DNA of 64,000 bases from Lentzea aerocolonigenes (GCF_000974445.1 NZ_BBOJ01000039.1:1-64000), one strand, 5' to 3'. Positions 1 to 8,581 are shown, counted from the stretch's first letter. Translations and numbers: made by a program. Notes: a model not told the origin generated them from the sequence alone.

Positions 1-2
1 CC

Positions 3-314
3 GGGCTCACCCCGAAACACTACGAGTCCGACCGCACGGTGCGCCGTGGTCACATCACCAAGCAGGGCTCGCGTCTATTGCGGTGGGCGCTGGTCGAGGC
101 GGCGCAGAAGATCCCCGCCAGCGCGGGCTGGCTGGTCGCTACCCGTGACGGCATCCGGGACCGCCGCGGCAAGGGCATCGCCACCGTCGCGGTCGCCCGC
201 CGGCTGTGCACCCTGGTCTACTTCGGCCTGCGCGACGGGCACATCCGTGCCCTGGACCCCCAGACCACCACCACTGGTTCACCGGACACCACATCACCGG
301 ACGCCGCGGCATGA
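3..314 (+). CDS. IS110-family transposase, C-terminal part (cut by window edge)
   Basis: The frame is open from the first bases of the window to the stop at 312-314, so only the last ~103 residues are present. They contain the hallmark of the C-terminal Transposase_20 domain of IS110-type enzymes: a GHITKQGSRLLRWALVEAA stretch, followed by a basic RDRRGKGIATVAVARRL segment. IS110 enzymes pair a DEDD RuvC-like N-terminal domain, outside this window, with this serine-containing C-terminal domain. Whether the gene is intact to the left cannot be judged. A GTG at 39 is an internal codon, not a real start. Confidence 0.85.
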   Translation, partial: GLTPKHYESDRTVRRGHITKQGSRLLRWALVEAAQKIPASAGWLVATRDGIRDRRGKGIATVAVARRLCTLVYFGLRDGHIRALDPQTTTTGSPDTTSPDAAA

Positions 315-708
315 GCCGCGGGCCTGGTCGTGACCGGGGCGCGGATCGCCCGAAGTCTGACCCCCACCCTCTGGTGGCGTGGTCGTGGTCTTGATTGACC
401 CCGCCCGGTCACGGTCGCACCCCACCACGCACACACCTGCGAATAGATGACCGGCAACCAGGCAACTGGTCTGCCACCGGGAACAGACCCGGCACGGTGA
501 ACGCGACCCCACACAAAGAGCCCTCCGGCAATTTCCGGCTCGAATAGCGTGACGCGTCCAGCGACGGCGTCAAGACCCTCCGGCCCCCTCCGGGGGCGGC
601 CTACGGCCGATCTTGACCCCGCCCGCCGGACACGCCTGCCCGCACAGAGCCGAAAACCCCGAAAACCAGCCTCAGCACGGCACTTGACCGGCCCCGCTCC
701 TTCATAGA
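315..708. other. Non-coding DNA after the IS110 transposase, with nested palindromes
   Basis: No convincing gene is present. A nested inverted repeat lies at 569-617: an outer 7-bp arm pair (569-575 with 611-617) encloses two smaller hairpins (583-588 with 592-597, and 598-601 with 605-608). The 12-mer TGACCCCGCCCG occurs twice in direct orientation, at 396-407 and 614-625. Some of this may be the non-coding end of the IS110-type element; its boundary cannot be fixed because this family often lacks terminal inverted repeats. Confidence 0.45.
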
Positions 709-925
709 TGACTTCGGGGCCCTTGCGAGGCGCTGTGTCGGGCGGAAAAGGTCGGATGCTTCGCACCCGCCCGATCCGAAAAGGCTAGCACCTCGCTCCC
801 AAAGTCAAGCCCCAATCGCAGTCGTGCGTGGTTGCGTTGGGTCGTTCGGCCCACCTCATTACCGCTTGCCTGCGTTCGCATTGCCCGATTCGGCTCGCTT
901 CGCATCGCCGCTTGCCTTCGGCTTC
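709..925 (+). repeat. Structured repeat, copy A (5' side of the HNH gene)
   Basis: This stretch is a diverged copy of the repeat seen at 63121-63340, in the same orientation, and of its inverted partner downstream of the HNH gene. The outer segments GACTTCGGGGCCCTTGCGAGG and CCAAAGTCAAGCCCCAATCG are nearly identical between copies. The inner hairpin differs in sequence but still pairs (GTCGGGCGG with CCGCCCGAT). The left arm lacks the GCGATTGGGGCTT half present in the other copies, so this copy is truncated there. Downstream of the hairpin the similarity continues through GTGCGTGGTTGCGTT and CCTGCGTTCGCATTGCCC. Confidence 0.8.
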
Positions 926-994
926 GCGGGGTCCCATTGACTAGTTCACCCTATCGTGCGCGGCTTTTCCTGTTATTTGTTCGTGATCTTGCGG

Positions 995-1008
995 TAGGGT
1001 AGAACACG
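995..1008 (+). promoter_or_regulatory. Putative -10 box of a leaderless transcript for the HNH gene
   Basis: TAGGGT at 995-1000 fits the actinobacterial TANNNT -10 pattern and ends seven bases before the GTG start codon. No Shine-Dalgarno sequence precedes that codon. This spacing would put the transcription start at the GTG itself, as in leaderless mRNAs. No clear -35 box is visible. Confidence 0.4.
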
Positions 1009-2201
1009 TGATCGAAACCCGCCTCCTCTCCACAGACGAGCTGCTCCGCAGTCTCGTCGACGAGGTGACGGAAATCCGGGTTCGTGAGAATGCCGCGTTG
1101 CAGATCGTCGCCGAATTGGATCGGCGCGGAGCCGCGAGCGAGCTCGGCTACAAGGATTTGCCGAAGGTGTTGCGGCACGTCGTCCGCTGGGACATTCACG
1201 TCGCCAAGCGGTGGATCGACAACGCCGCGCTGCTGACGAATGAGATCACCCCGACCGGTAGTGAGCTCGCCCCGGTGCTGCCGCTGACGGCGCAGGCGGT
1301 GGCCGAGGGCGCGTTGTCGATCGACCACGTCGCGGCAATCGCTGCGATCATGAAGACCGTGCCTGCCGAACACGAGACCACCGTGGTCGGCTACGCGCGA
1401 GACTTCGAGCCCGTCACAGTCCGCAAGCTCGGCAAGACACTCGCCTACAGCCTCTACCAGAACGACCCGGAGCCTCGTGACGCCGAGCCCGCGCCGCCGA
1501 CCAACCAGCACTTGATGCAGTGGAAGAACGGGCGGCTGGAGATCCGGGCCAAGCTGGACAAGGTCACCGGTGCGAAGTACGAGGCACTGCTGGATCCGCT
1601 GGCCAAGCCCCGCCCCGACACCGGGCAAGGCCCAGACGAGCGCAGCCGCTCCGAACGCGAAGGCGACGCCCTCGCCGACCTGGTCGACCTGATGCTGCGC
1701 GCCGACCAGCTGCCCGAACACGGCGGCGAGCCGGTCACGCTGACCGTGACGATGCGGCACGAGGACCTCGTCGAGCAGGTCGGGCAGGGCATGCTCGACA
1801 ACGGCGATCACATCCCGGCCGACCAGGTCCGCCAGCTGGCCTGCAATGCGGGCATCATCCCGCTGCTGCTGGGCAGCCAGGGCCAGCCGATGGACATCGG
1901 CCGCAAGACCCGCACCTTCCCAGCAGGAATCCGCCGGACCTTGGTCGCGAGGGACCGGGGCTGCGCGTTCCCGGGCTGCGGTAGACCGCCAAGACACTGC
2001 GACGCCCACCACATCCGACACTGGGCCAACGGCGGCAACACCTCCGTCGACAACGCCGTCCTGCTCTGCCGCCACCACCACACGCTCATCCACCAGAGCA
2101 AGTGGGAAGTCAGGCTGGTCAACGGGATGCCGACCTTCTACGCACCCGACTGGCTCGACCCACAGCAAAAGCCGAGACGCAACCCGATCAACATCGCCTG
2201 A
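1008..2201 (+). CDS. DUF222 / HNH endonuclease domain protein (13E12-repeat type)
   Basis: The 397-residue protein has the usual layout of actinobacterial DUF222-HNH proteins: a helical DUF222 domain over roughly residues 20-250 and a C-terminal HNH nuclease. The nuclease shows a zinc-binding CAFPGC (C319, C324), the catalytic DAHHIRHW (H334/H335), then an Asn and the LCRHHH...IH segment (C354, H356-358, H362). Such genes are multicopy in many actinobacteria (REP13E12 in mycobacteria is the known example), and their substrate and role are unsettled. This copy is complete and lies between inverted structured repeats. A second copy's 3' end is at the right edge of the window, which supports a mobile or recombining unit. 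The GTG start at 1008 is chosen because the DUF222 start and a -10 box both fit it. Confidence 0.9.
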   Translation: MIETRLLSTDELLRSLVDEVTEIRVRENAALQIVAELDRRGAASELGYKDLPKVLRHVVRWDIHVAKRWIDNAALLTNEITPTGSELAPVLPLTAQAVAEGALSIDHVAAIAAIMKTVPAEHETTVVGYARDFEPVTVRKLGKTLAYSLYQNDPEPRDAEPAPPTNQHLMQWKNGRLEIRAKLDKVTGAKYEALLDPLAKPRPDTGQGPDERSRSEREGDALADLVDLMLRADQLPEHGGEPVTLTVTMRHEDLVEQVGQGMLDNGDHIPADQVRQLACNAGIIPLLLGSQGQPMDIGRKTRTFPAGIRRTLVARDRGCAFPGCGRPPRHCDAHHIRHWANGGNTSVDNAVLLCRHHHTLIHQSKWEVRLVNGMPTFYAPDWLDPQQKPRRNPINIA

Positions 2202-2740
2202 CCGCCGCCAGCCAGGCCCGGCGATGCTGCCTGGCCGAAGAGGAAAAGTATCCGATGGCGAATGGGCTACGACTTTCCCCTCGCCGCGTGGCCCATTCGT
2301 CGCGCGTCGAAAATCCGCAATGGCGAAGCCGAGCCGAACCTCCCACTACAACGCAGGCAATGGCGAAGCCGAGCACCCCCAACAACCGCGATGGCGAAGC
2401 CGAGCCGGACAGGGCAATGCGAACGCAGGAAACCGGTAATGACGGAAGCCGAACAACAAACGCAACCACGCACGCTTGCGATTGGGGCTTGACTTTGGGT
2501 GCGAGGTGCTATGCTGGTTGGATCGGCCGGGCTCCTTATGCCCGGCTTTTTAAGGCCGATGTGCGCCTCGCAAGGGCCCCGAAGTCAAGCCCCAATCGCA
2601 ATCGTCGCGAAGCGGCGATGACGCAACCAAAGCTCGTCATATGGCCCGCTCAACCACCAACGCAAGGCGACCAGGCCTACAAAAGGCAACCAACCCCGCT
2701 GGAACCCGCGCCGACCCACCCAAACGCAACCCCAGAAACG
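2154..2740 (-). repeat. Long inverted repeat, copy B (inverted match to 62975-63557)
   Basis: About 585 bp match the reverse complement of 62975-63557 at roughly 94% identity by eye. The match starts inside the last 16 codons of the HNH gene, runs through the hairpin core at 2476-2601, and fades near 2740. It includes three copies of the 18-mer GCRATGGCGAAGCCGAGC at 2317-2334, 2357-2374 and 2388-2405. Several frames stay open through this region in both copies, but the frames conflict and I do not call a gene here. Confidence 0.9.
2476..2601. repeat. Nested hairpin core of the structured repeat (copy B)
   Basis: Two perfectly complementary 20-bp arms, 2476-2495 and 2582-2601, enclose 86 bp. 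Inside, TGCGAGG pairs with CCTCGCA, ATCGGCC with GGCCGAT, and GCCGGGC with the GCCCGGC five bases further on. The whole segment could fold into one long rod, as RNA or as a cruciform. The same fold is found at 63106-63231, and a partial one at 709-820. Confidence 0.85.
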
Positions 2741-2778
2741 CAAAACGGCCCCCAGCTCCCACAGGGAACCAGGGGCCG
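2741..2778 (-). terminator. Intrinsic terminator of the glutamyl-tRNA synthetase gene
   Basis: Read on the minus strand, CGGCCCC and GGGGGCCG form a stem with an 18-base loop, followed directly by TTTTGCGTTT. The stem ends about 15 bases beyond the stop codon of the synthetase gene. It lies just outside the end of the long repeat. Confidence 0.65.
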
Positions 2779-2792
2779 CCGCAAACACAAGG

Positions 2793-4439
2793 TCAGCCGA
2801 CCAACGCACGCACCCGGCGCAGCACCTCGTCCTTGCCCAACGTCCGAGCCACGGCGTGCAGATCCGGGCTACGGGTAGAGCCAGTCAACGAGACGCGAAT
2901 CAGCTGCGCCGCCTCCTTGATGGAGCCGGGGTAGGCGTCCGGGTTCTTCTTGTACTCCTTGGCGTTCGGCGCGAAGCCGTGCTTGCCCGCGAGTTCGCGG
3001 ATCTGGCCGAACCACTCCTGGCCGTCTTCCAGGTCCGCGTAGCCGTCGGCGAAGTCCGCGGCGAACGCGGAGATCAGGTCTGGGGACAGGCCGCCCAGGC
3101 GCTCGTCGGTGCGGTCGGAGACCAGGGGGAAGAGCGACGGGAAGAAGAAGCCGTAGGCGGTGCGGAAGTCGGACCACTTGCGGAGGTCCTTGCGGGGGTT
3201 GGCCACTTCCGGGCCGCGCTCCACTTCCAGGGCTGCCAGGGCCGCGTCGCGCTCGTCGGACAGCACGGTGACCAGCTCCGGGTCGTACGAAGCCGCCCAG
3301 GCCGAGATGCGATCAATGATCTCGGAGCCGGACAGGGTGGCCACGTAGTCGGCGGCGATGTCTTCGAGCTTCACGAGGTCGACCAAGGGGCCGGCCACGC
3401 CGCACTCCGCCAGGGAGATCGGCGACGACAAGGCATCCGCGAGAGGAAGCTCGGCCAGGCGGGCGTTCACCAGGCCCCGCATGTAGTACTGGACTGCCTC
3501 GGCCGGGAAGCCCGCCTCGATGAAGAACTCGACGGAGGCCTCGGGGTCCTTGCGCTTCGAGAGCTTGCGGCGGGAACCGCCCTGCTGCTTCATCAGCGGG
3601 GCGATGTGGGCGTACTCGACGCGCTCGAAGCCCAGGGCGTCGAACAGCTGGAGGTGGGTCGGGACCGAGGAGATCCACTCCTCGCCGCGGATCACCAGGT
3701 TCACGCGCATCAGGTGGTCGTCCACGGCGTGCGCGAAGTGGTACGTGGGCAGGCGCGGGGACTGGTCGGAGGCCTTGAGGATCACCACGTCGTTGCGGTT
3801 GGCGTCGTGCTCCAGCGGGCCCCGGATCGCGTCCACGAACGAAGTGCGCTCCCCCGCCTTGCCCGGCGAGCGGAAGCGGACGACGTACGGGCGGCCCGCG
3901 GCCAGAGCCTCGGCGACGTCCTCGGCGGTCTTGTCGCGCCAGATCGCCCAACGGCCGTAGTAGCCGGTGGGGAGCTTGGTGGCCTGCTGGCGCGCGGTGA
4001 TGTCCGCCAGCTCCTCCTTCGTGGCGAAGCAGAGGTAGGCCGCGCCGGAACGCAGGAGCTCGCGCACGTAGGTCAGGTAGATCTGCTCGCGCTGCGACTG
4101 GTGGTACGGGCCGTACGCGCCGACCGCGTCCGCCTCGTCGGGCTCGATGCCGAAGTACGCGAAGGCGCGGTTGAACTGGTCGACGGCGCCCTCGACCTCA
4201 CGCGCCTGGTCGGTGTCCTCGACGCGCACGATGTACGAGCCGCCGGAGTGGGAGGCGATGTCGCGGTCGATCATGCCCACGTACAGGCCGCCGATGTGCA
4301 GGTACCCGGTCGGCGACGGGCCGAGGCGGGTGACCTTCGCGCCCTCCGGCAGTCCCCGAGGCGGGTACTGCTCCTCCCAGAACGACGGCTCGGGCAGGTC
4401 CGAGGGGAACAGGGCGTCGACGACGGCACGGTCGAGCAT
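2793..4439 (-). CDS. gltX: Glutamate--tRNA ligase (GluRS family)
   Basis: This 548-residue class I aminoacyl-tRNA synthetase should charge tRNA-Glu with glutamate in the cytoplasm. The ATP-binding signature PSPTGYLHIGG is at residues 41-51 and the KLSKRK loop at 292-297; between them are the expected VVILKASDQSPRLPTYHFA and RGEEWISSVP segments. It is longer than typical bacterial GluRS (about 480-500 residues), mainly in the C-terminal anticodon-binding part and a ~35-residue N-terminal lead. The open frame runs far upstream, but similarity begins at the ATG at 4439, next to the divergent dehydrogenase gene. Whether it is the only GluRS or a second copy cannot be told from this window. Confidence 0.9.
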   Translation of the reverse strand: MLDRAVVDALFPSDLPEPSFWEEQYPPRGLPEGAKVTRLGPSPTGYLHIGGLYVGMIDRDIASHSGGSYIVRVEDTDQAREVEGAVDQFNRAFAYFGIEPDEADAVGAYGPYHQSQREQIYLTYVRELLRSGAAYLCFATKEELADITARQQATKLPTGYYGRWAIWRDKTAEDVAEALAAGRPYVVRFRSPGKAGERTSFVDAIRGPLEHDANRNDVVILKASDQSPRLPTYHFAHAVDDHLMRVNLVIRGEEWISSVPTHLQLFDALGFERVEYAHIAPLMKQQGGSRRKLSKRKDPEASVEFFIEAGFPAEAVQYYMRGLVNARLAELPLADALSSPISLAECGVAGPLVDLVKLEDIAADYVATLSGSEIIDRISAWAASYDPELVTVLSDERDAALAALEVERGPEVANPRKDLRKWSDFRTAYGFFFPSLFPLVSDRTDERLGGLSPDLISAFAADFADGYADLEDGQEWFGQIRELAGKHGFAPNAKEYKKNPDAYPGSIKEAAQLIRVSLTGSTRSPDLHAVARTLGKDEVLRRVRALVG

Positions 4440-4514
4440 CGCTGAGGGTCTCCAAACCGGGGAAAGAAGTTCTCCCAGGTTATCAATGCTGGACGGCGGG
4501 GAACGCCACTGGGC

Positions 4515-5696
4515 ATGAAGGCAGTCACTTGGCACGGCAAACGCGACGTCCGGGTCGACAGCGTGCCGGACCCGGTCCTCAAGGAGCCGGAGGACGTCAT
4601 CGTCAAGATCACGTCCAGCGGCATCTGCGGGTCGGATCTGCACCTCTACGAGGTCCTCGGGCCGTTCCTCACCGAAGGCGACGTCCTCGGGCACGAGCCC
4701 ATGGGGGTCGTCGAGGAGGTCGGCTCCCAGGTCACCGAACTCAAACCCGGTGATCGTGTGGTCATCCCGTTCAACGTCTCCTGCAACCACTGCTTCATGT
4801 GCTCGCAGGGCCTGCAGAGCCAGTGCGAGACCACCCAGGTCCGCGAGCACAACTCCGGCGCCGCGCTCTTCGGGTACACCAAGCTCTACGGCCAGGTCCC
4901 CGGCGGGCAGGCCGAGTACCTGAGGGTCCCGTTCGGCAACTCGCTCCCGATCAAGGTGCCGGACGGCCCGCCGGACGACAGGTTCGTGTACCTGAGCGAC
5001 GTGCTGCCCACCGCGTGGCAGGCCGTCGAGTACGCGAACGTCAGGGAAGGAAACGTCGTCGCTGTCCTGGGGCTCGGGCCGATCGGCGACATGGCCTGCC
5101 GCGTCGCCCTGAACCGGGGCGCCAGGGCCATCGGCATCGACCTCGTGCCGGAACGTCTCGCGCGCGCCAAGGCCCGCGGGGTCGAGACCATCGACCTGCG
5201 CGGAGCCGGCAAGCACCTCACCGACGTCGTCAAGGACCTCACCGCCGGTCGCGGTCCGGACGCGGTGATCGACGCGGTCGGCATGGAGGCTCACGGCGCG
5301 CCAGTCGGCAAGATCGCCCAGCAGCTCACCGGGCTCCTGCCGGACACGATGGCGCAGAAGCTCATGAAGGAGGCGGGCGTCGACCGCCTCAAGGCCCTCT
5401 ACAGCGCGATCGACCTCGTCCGCCGCGGCGGCACGGTCTCCATAGTCGGCGTCTACGGCGGCATGGCGGACCCGATGCCGATGCTGACGATGTTCGACAA
5501 GCAGATCCAGCTGCGGATGGGTCAGGCCAACGTGTGGCGCTGGGTGCCGGAGATCCTTCCGCTGCTCACGGACGACGATCCGCTCGGCGTCGACGACTTC
5601 GCCACGCACCGCCTGCCGCTCGAGGACGCGCCCAAGGCGTACGAGACGTTCCAGAAGAAGAACGACGGCATGGTCAAAGTGCTGCTCAAACCTTGA
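4515..5696 (+). CDS. Zinc-dependent medium-chain alcohol dehydrogenase
   Basis: The 393-residue protein is a zinc-dependent MDR oxidoreductase. Catalytic zinc ligands are visible as C38 in GICGSDLH and H60-E61 in GHEP. The structural zinc site is C90, C93, C96 and C104. A Rossmann motif GLGPIG follows near residue 197, and an acidic residue in IGIDLVPER suggests NAD(H) rather than NADP(H). The pattern resembles the glutathione-independent formaldehyde dehydrogenase-like and threonine dehydrogenase-like subgroup; the substrate is not defined by sequence. It is transcribed divergently from gltX and followed 19 bp later by the YciO gene on the same strand, so the two may be cotranscribed. Confidence 0.85.
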   Translation: MKAVTWHGKRDVRVDSVPDPVLKEPEDVIVKITSSGICGSDLHLYEVLGPFLTEGDVLGHEPMGVVEEVGSQVTELKPGDRVVIPFNVSCNHCFMCSQGLQSQCETTQVREHNSGAALFGYTKLYGQVPGGQAEYLRVPFGNSLPIKVPDGPPDDRFVYLSDVLPTAWQAVEYANVREGNVVAVLGLGPIGDMACRVALNRGARAIGIDLVPERLARAKARGVETIDLRGAGKHLTDVVKDLTAGRGPDAVIDAVGMEAHGAPVGKIAQQLTGLLPDTMAQKLMKEAGVDRLKALYSAIDLVRRGGTVSIVGVYGGMADPMPMLTMFDKQIQLRMGQANVWRWVPEILPLLTDDDPLGVDDFATHRLPLEDAPKAYETFQKKNDGMVKVLLKP

Positions 5697-5715
5697 TCGG
5701 CATATCCTGCCCCGC

Positions 5716-6336
5716 ATGGCCAAGTACATGGACGTCCACCCGGTCAACCCGCAGAAGCGCGCCATCGACCAGGCCGTGCGGATCCTGCAGGAGGACGGCC
5801 TGATCGCGTACCCGACGGACTCCTGCTACGCGCTCGGCTGCCGCCTGGGCAACAAGGACGGCATCGACCGCATCCGCGAGATCCGCAAACTCGACGACAA
5901 GCACCACTTCACGCTGATGTGCGAGAACTTCGCGCAGCTCGGCCAGTTCGTGGTGGTGGACAACGCCGTGTTCCGCGCGATCAAGGCCTCCACGCCGGGC
6001 AACTACACGTTCATCCTGCCCGCGACGAAGGAGGTGCCGCGCCGCATGATGCATCCGAAGAAGAAGACGGTGGGCGCGCGCATCCCCGACCACGTCGTCA
6101 CGCAGGCGCTGCTGGAGGCCATGGGCGAGCCGCTGCTCACGTCCACGCTGCTGCTGCCGGACGAGGCGGAGCCGCTCGTGCAGGGCTGGGAGATCAAGGA
6201 ACGGCTGGACCACGTGGTGGACGCGGTGATCGACTCCGGGGAGTGCGGCACCACGCCCACCACGGTGGTGGACTTCTCCAGCGGCGAGGCCGAGATCATC
6301 CGCTACGGCGCGGGCGACCCGACCCGGTTCGAGTAA
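5716..6336 (+). CDS. YciO/Sua5 family (threonylcarbamoyl-AMP synthase-like) protein
   Basis: This 206-residue protein has the single YrdC/Sua5 fold. The nucleotide-binding signatures are AYPTDSCYALGC near residue 34 and, later, the basic MMHPKKKTVGARIPDH segment. The family includes TsaC/Sua5, which makes threonylcarbamoyl-AMP for tRNA t6A. The YciO branch is related but its physiological role is less certain, and the YPTDSCYALGC form is typical of that branch. It has no C-terminal Sua5 domain. It follows the alcohol dehydrogenase by 19 bp. Confidence 0.8.
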   Translation: MAKYMDVHPVNPQKRAIDQAVRILQEDGLIAYPTDSCYALGCRLGNKDGIDRIREIRKLDDKHHFTLMCENFAQLGQFVVVDNAVFRAIKASTPGNYTFILPATKEVPRRMMHPKKKTVGARIPDHVVTQALLEAMGEPLLTSTLLLPDEAEPLVQGWEIKERLDHVVDAVIDSGECGTTPTTVVDFSSGEAEIIRYGAGDPTRFE

Positions 6337-6344
6337 CTCGCTCG

Positions 6345-6370
6345 GGTTCTCCGGGTCATCGCGGAGAACC
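6345..6370. terminator. Hairpin between convergent YciO and subtilase genes
   Basis: GGTTCTCCG (6345-6353) and CGGAGAACC (6362-6370) form a perfect 9-bp stem with an 8-base loop. It starts eight bases after the YciO stop codon. No long T-run follows, which is common in high-GC actinobacteria. Confidence 0.55.
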
Positions 6371-6510
6371 GGCACCCCGATCTGGTGATTTCCGGTTGCG
6401 CGGCCGGCGTCAGGTCGACTCCTGGCTGAGCGGTCCGTTCGCCCGCGCTCTCGCCGCGGCGCGGCCGTGAGGTGCGGCGACGGCCGGAGCCACCGCCGCA
6501 CCACCAGGAC

Positions 6511-8337
6511 CTACGACACGACCAGCGCGTAGTCGGCGTCGGTCGCGGCCGTCTCGACGTGACCGTCCACGTTGACGTCGGTCGCGATCACCTCGATCGT
6601 CCAGGTGCCCGCCGCGGTCGACGAGAGCAGCACGTTCTCCACGGTGTCGACGGTGTTCGCGGTGCCGCCCGACGTGGAGAAGTTGCCGGCCAGCAGACCG
6701 TTGTTGCCCCAGTACACGGTGCCGTCCGGGGCGGTGACCTTCAACGTCAGGTCGTTGACCGCAGCCTTGGTCGCGGTCGGCGAACCGGCCGGGTCCGTGT
6801 ACGCCAGCGTCGCGCGCAGCGGCTGGCCGGTGGACGTGAAGGTGTACTTGCGCGACTGACCGGTCGTGAGGAGATCGGTCTCGTTCACCAGCACTGGCAG
6901 CTTCCAGCCACCTGCCTTCGCCCGGTCGTACAGGTTGCGGACCGACGCGGTGCCCCAGCCCTGGTGCGTGCGCGTCTGGTCGTGCGTGGTGCCGACGAAC
7001 GTGTACTGGTTGGCGGTGTTGATCAGCAACGCCTTCGCGGTCGCGGCGTGCGGGCGCGACGCGAACACGTCACGGCCCTTGCCGGGGCCGCCGTCGAACA
7101 CGCCGTCGGCCCACATCTGGAACATCAGACCGGCGTTGCCGCAGGTGATCGGCGTGGCGCCGGACGTGCCGCCGAACGACGTGGTGTAGGCCGTGTCGCT
7201 GCCGGAGGTCGTGGTGTCGATGCGGTCGTAGTAGTTGGAGATCTCGGGCTTGATGCGGCCGTCGGCGGCGGGGCCGATCGACGCGCCGCCGTTCCACTTG
7301 TCGTCCGCGCGGTCGAGGGTGTTGTAGTGGTAGTGACCGCCGACCGACAGCACGTTCTTCGCCCACGCCTGGGGACGCGAGCGGGTGCTGCCGGCGTTGC
7401 TCTGCGACTGGCAGATCAGGATGTCGTGGTCGAACACGATGCGGTCCATCTGCGCCGAGATCGAGTTGTAGCCCGTGGTGAGCGAGTCGCCCCAGCTGTT
7501 CGACTGGAACACCGCGCGGTACCGCCCGGCAGGGTCGACGAGCTGTTTGGTGTGCGCGTACCGGTCGGGGACGGTGGTGGTGCCGTAGACGGCCATGATT
7601 CCCTGGCCCTCGGGCAGTACGCCGCGGTGCGCGGACGAGACGCCGGACGCGAAGATCTGCCCGTACGTCGACGTGCCGTGGGAGTTCTCGGTGATGGCCG
7701 TGTGCTGCACCGGCGGAAGGGCGCGGAACTCCTGGTGCGTCAGGCGGAATCCAGCGTCCATCACCTCGCCGCGCACGCCCTGGCCGCGGTAGCCGCCCGC
7801 GGTCTCGACGTAGTTGGCACCGGAGGACTCCCGTGAGATCGCCATGTCCGTCTCGGGCGCCGACACGGGGTCGATGGCGATCACGGCGGGCAGCTTCGCG
7901 ACCTGCGCGACCTGACCGGCGTCCAAGGTGGCCATGATGTGCTCGCGACTGTCGGACACGACGTTGACCTTGCCGCCCAAGGACCTCACCTTGTCGGCGA
8001 CGACCTTCTGGTCGCGGGTGTCCTGCTCGGCCAGCGTGATCAGGTAGTCGGACGAGCCGCCCAGCGCCGCGATCTGCGGTTGCGCCTGGAACGGGCGCAC
8101 CTCGCGCACGTAGTTCAGCCGCGCGACGCGCGAGGTGCTCGTCATGCGTGCGATGTAGGTGCCGTCTTGGACGAACGCGCCGAGCCGCACGCCGAGCCCC
8201 TTGAGCTGGTGGCGGTGGGCGTCGGACAGCGTGGTGCGGAACTGCAGCAGGTAAGCGCTCTCAGCCGGAGCAGCGACGGCAGGAACGCCGCTGATCAGCG
8301 CGAACGCCGATAAGACTGACAATGTTGTGCGCAGCAC
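6511..8337 (-). CDS. Secreted subtilisin-like serine protease (S8 family)
   Basis: The protein has a Sec signal peptide (about residues 1-24, ending near AVAAPA), a ~150-residue propeptide-like region, and an S8 catalytic domain. The triad is D194 (in VMDAGFRL), H220 (in NSHGTS) and S392 (in FGGTSGATP). The C-terminal ~150 residues look like a beta-sandwich P/jelly-roll domain (LVNETDLLTTGQ to the end), as in many secreted actinobacterial proteases. The wide open frame starts at 8388, but GTG at 8337 is preferred. It has GGAGGT at the right distance (8345-8350) and places the signal peptide at the N-terminus. It probably acts outside the cell on proteins. Confidence 0.85.
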   Translation of the reverse strand: MLRTTLSVLSAFALISGVPAVAAPAESAYLLQFRTTLSDAHRHQLKGLGVRLGAFVQDGTYIARMTSTSRVARLNYVREVRPFQAQPQIAALGGSSDYLITLAEQDTRDQKVVADKVRSLGGKVNVVSDSREHIMATLDAGQVAQVAKLPAVIAIDPVSAPETDMAISRESSGANYVETAGGYRGQGVRGEVMDAGFRLTHQEFRALPPVQHTAITENSHGTSTYGQIFASGVSSAHRGVLPEGQGIMAVYGTTTVPDRYAHTKQLVDPAGRYRAVFQSNSWGDSLTTGYNSISAQMDRIVFDHDILICQSQSNAGSTRSRPQAWAKNVLSVGGHYHYNTLDRADDKWNGGASIGPAADGRIKPEISNYYDRIDTTTSGSDTAYTTSFGGTSGATPITCGNAGLMFQMWADGVFDGGPGKGRDVFASRPHAATAKALLINTANQYTFVGTTHDQTRTHQGWGTASVRNLYDRAKAGGWKLPVLVNETDLLTTGQSRKYTFTSTGQPLRATLAYTDPAGSPTATKAAVNDLTLKVTAPDGTVYWGNNGLLAGNFSTSGGTANTVDTVENVLLSSTAAGTWTIEVIATDVNVDGHVETAATDADYALVVS

Positions 8338-8581
8338 GAATAGAACCTCCACATCGGCAGGGGATGGAGGCGACCGGAGGTCAGTCACCGCCCGTGATCA
8401 GGACGTTACCGTGAAACACCAGGTCAGGACATCAGTCGATCGGCGGTGATCATCTTGACGGGCGGTGTAGAACAATCCCTTTGGCGGCCGATATTCACAT
8501 TCACCCGAATGGTGCATCCGGGGTAACGTCCGGTCAGGTATGCCCGACATGCCCGGCAAAGCATTTCCGCGCGGAGGACGG

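Noticed and set aside
951-2168. A 405-codon open frame opposite the HNH gene
   Set aside because: It is antisense to a gene with a clear family match, and its residues are the Arg/Val/Gln-rich pattern of reverse-complemented high-GC coding DNA.
2317-2405. Three near-identical 18-mers as a possible CRISPR array
   Set aside because: Units are spaced 40 and 31 bp apart, only three in number, and lie in a repeat that occurs elsewhere; no cas genes are near.
2102-2878. Open frames through the long repeat with repeated Met-Ala-Lys-Pro-Ser units (also 63081-63560)
   Set aside because: Three frames are open in both copies and conflict; the two copies differ by small indels and substitutions that do not favour any one frame. 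The repeated 18-mer explains the apparent peptide repeats.
2856-4445. A 529-codon open frame opposite the glutamyl-tRNA synthetase
   Set aside because: It lies entirely within gltX on the other strand and shows no recognisable protein.
4440-5765. N-terminal extension of gltX by 442 codons
   Set aside because: The extension is antisense to the alcohol dehydrogenase gene; family similarity starts at the ATG at 4439.
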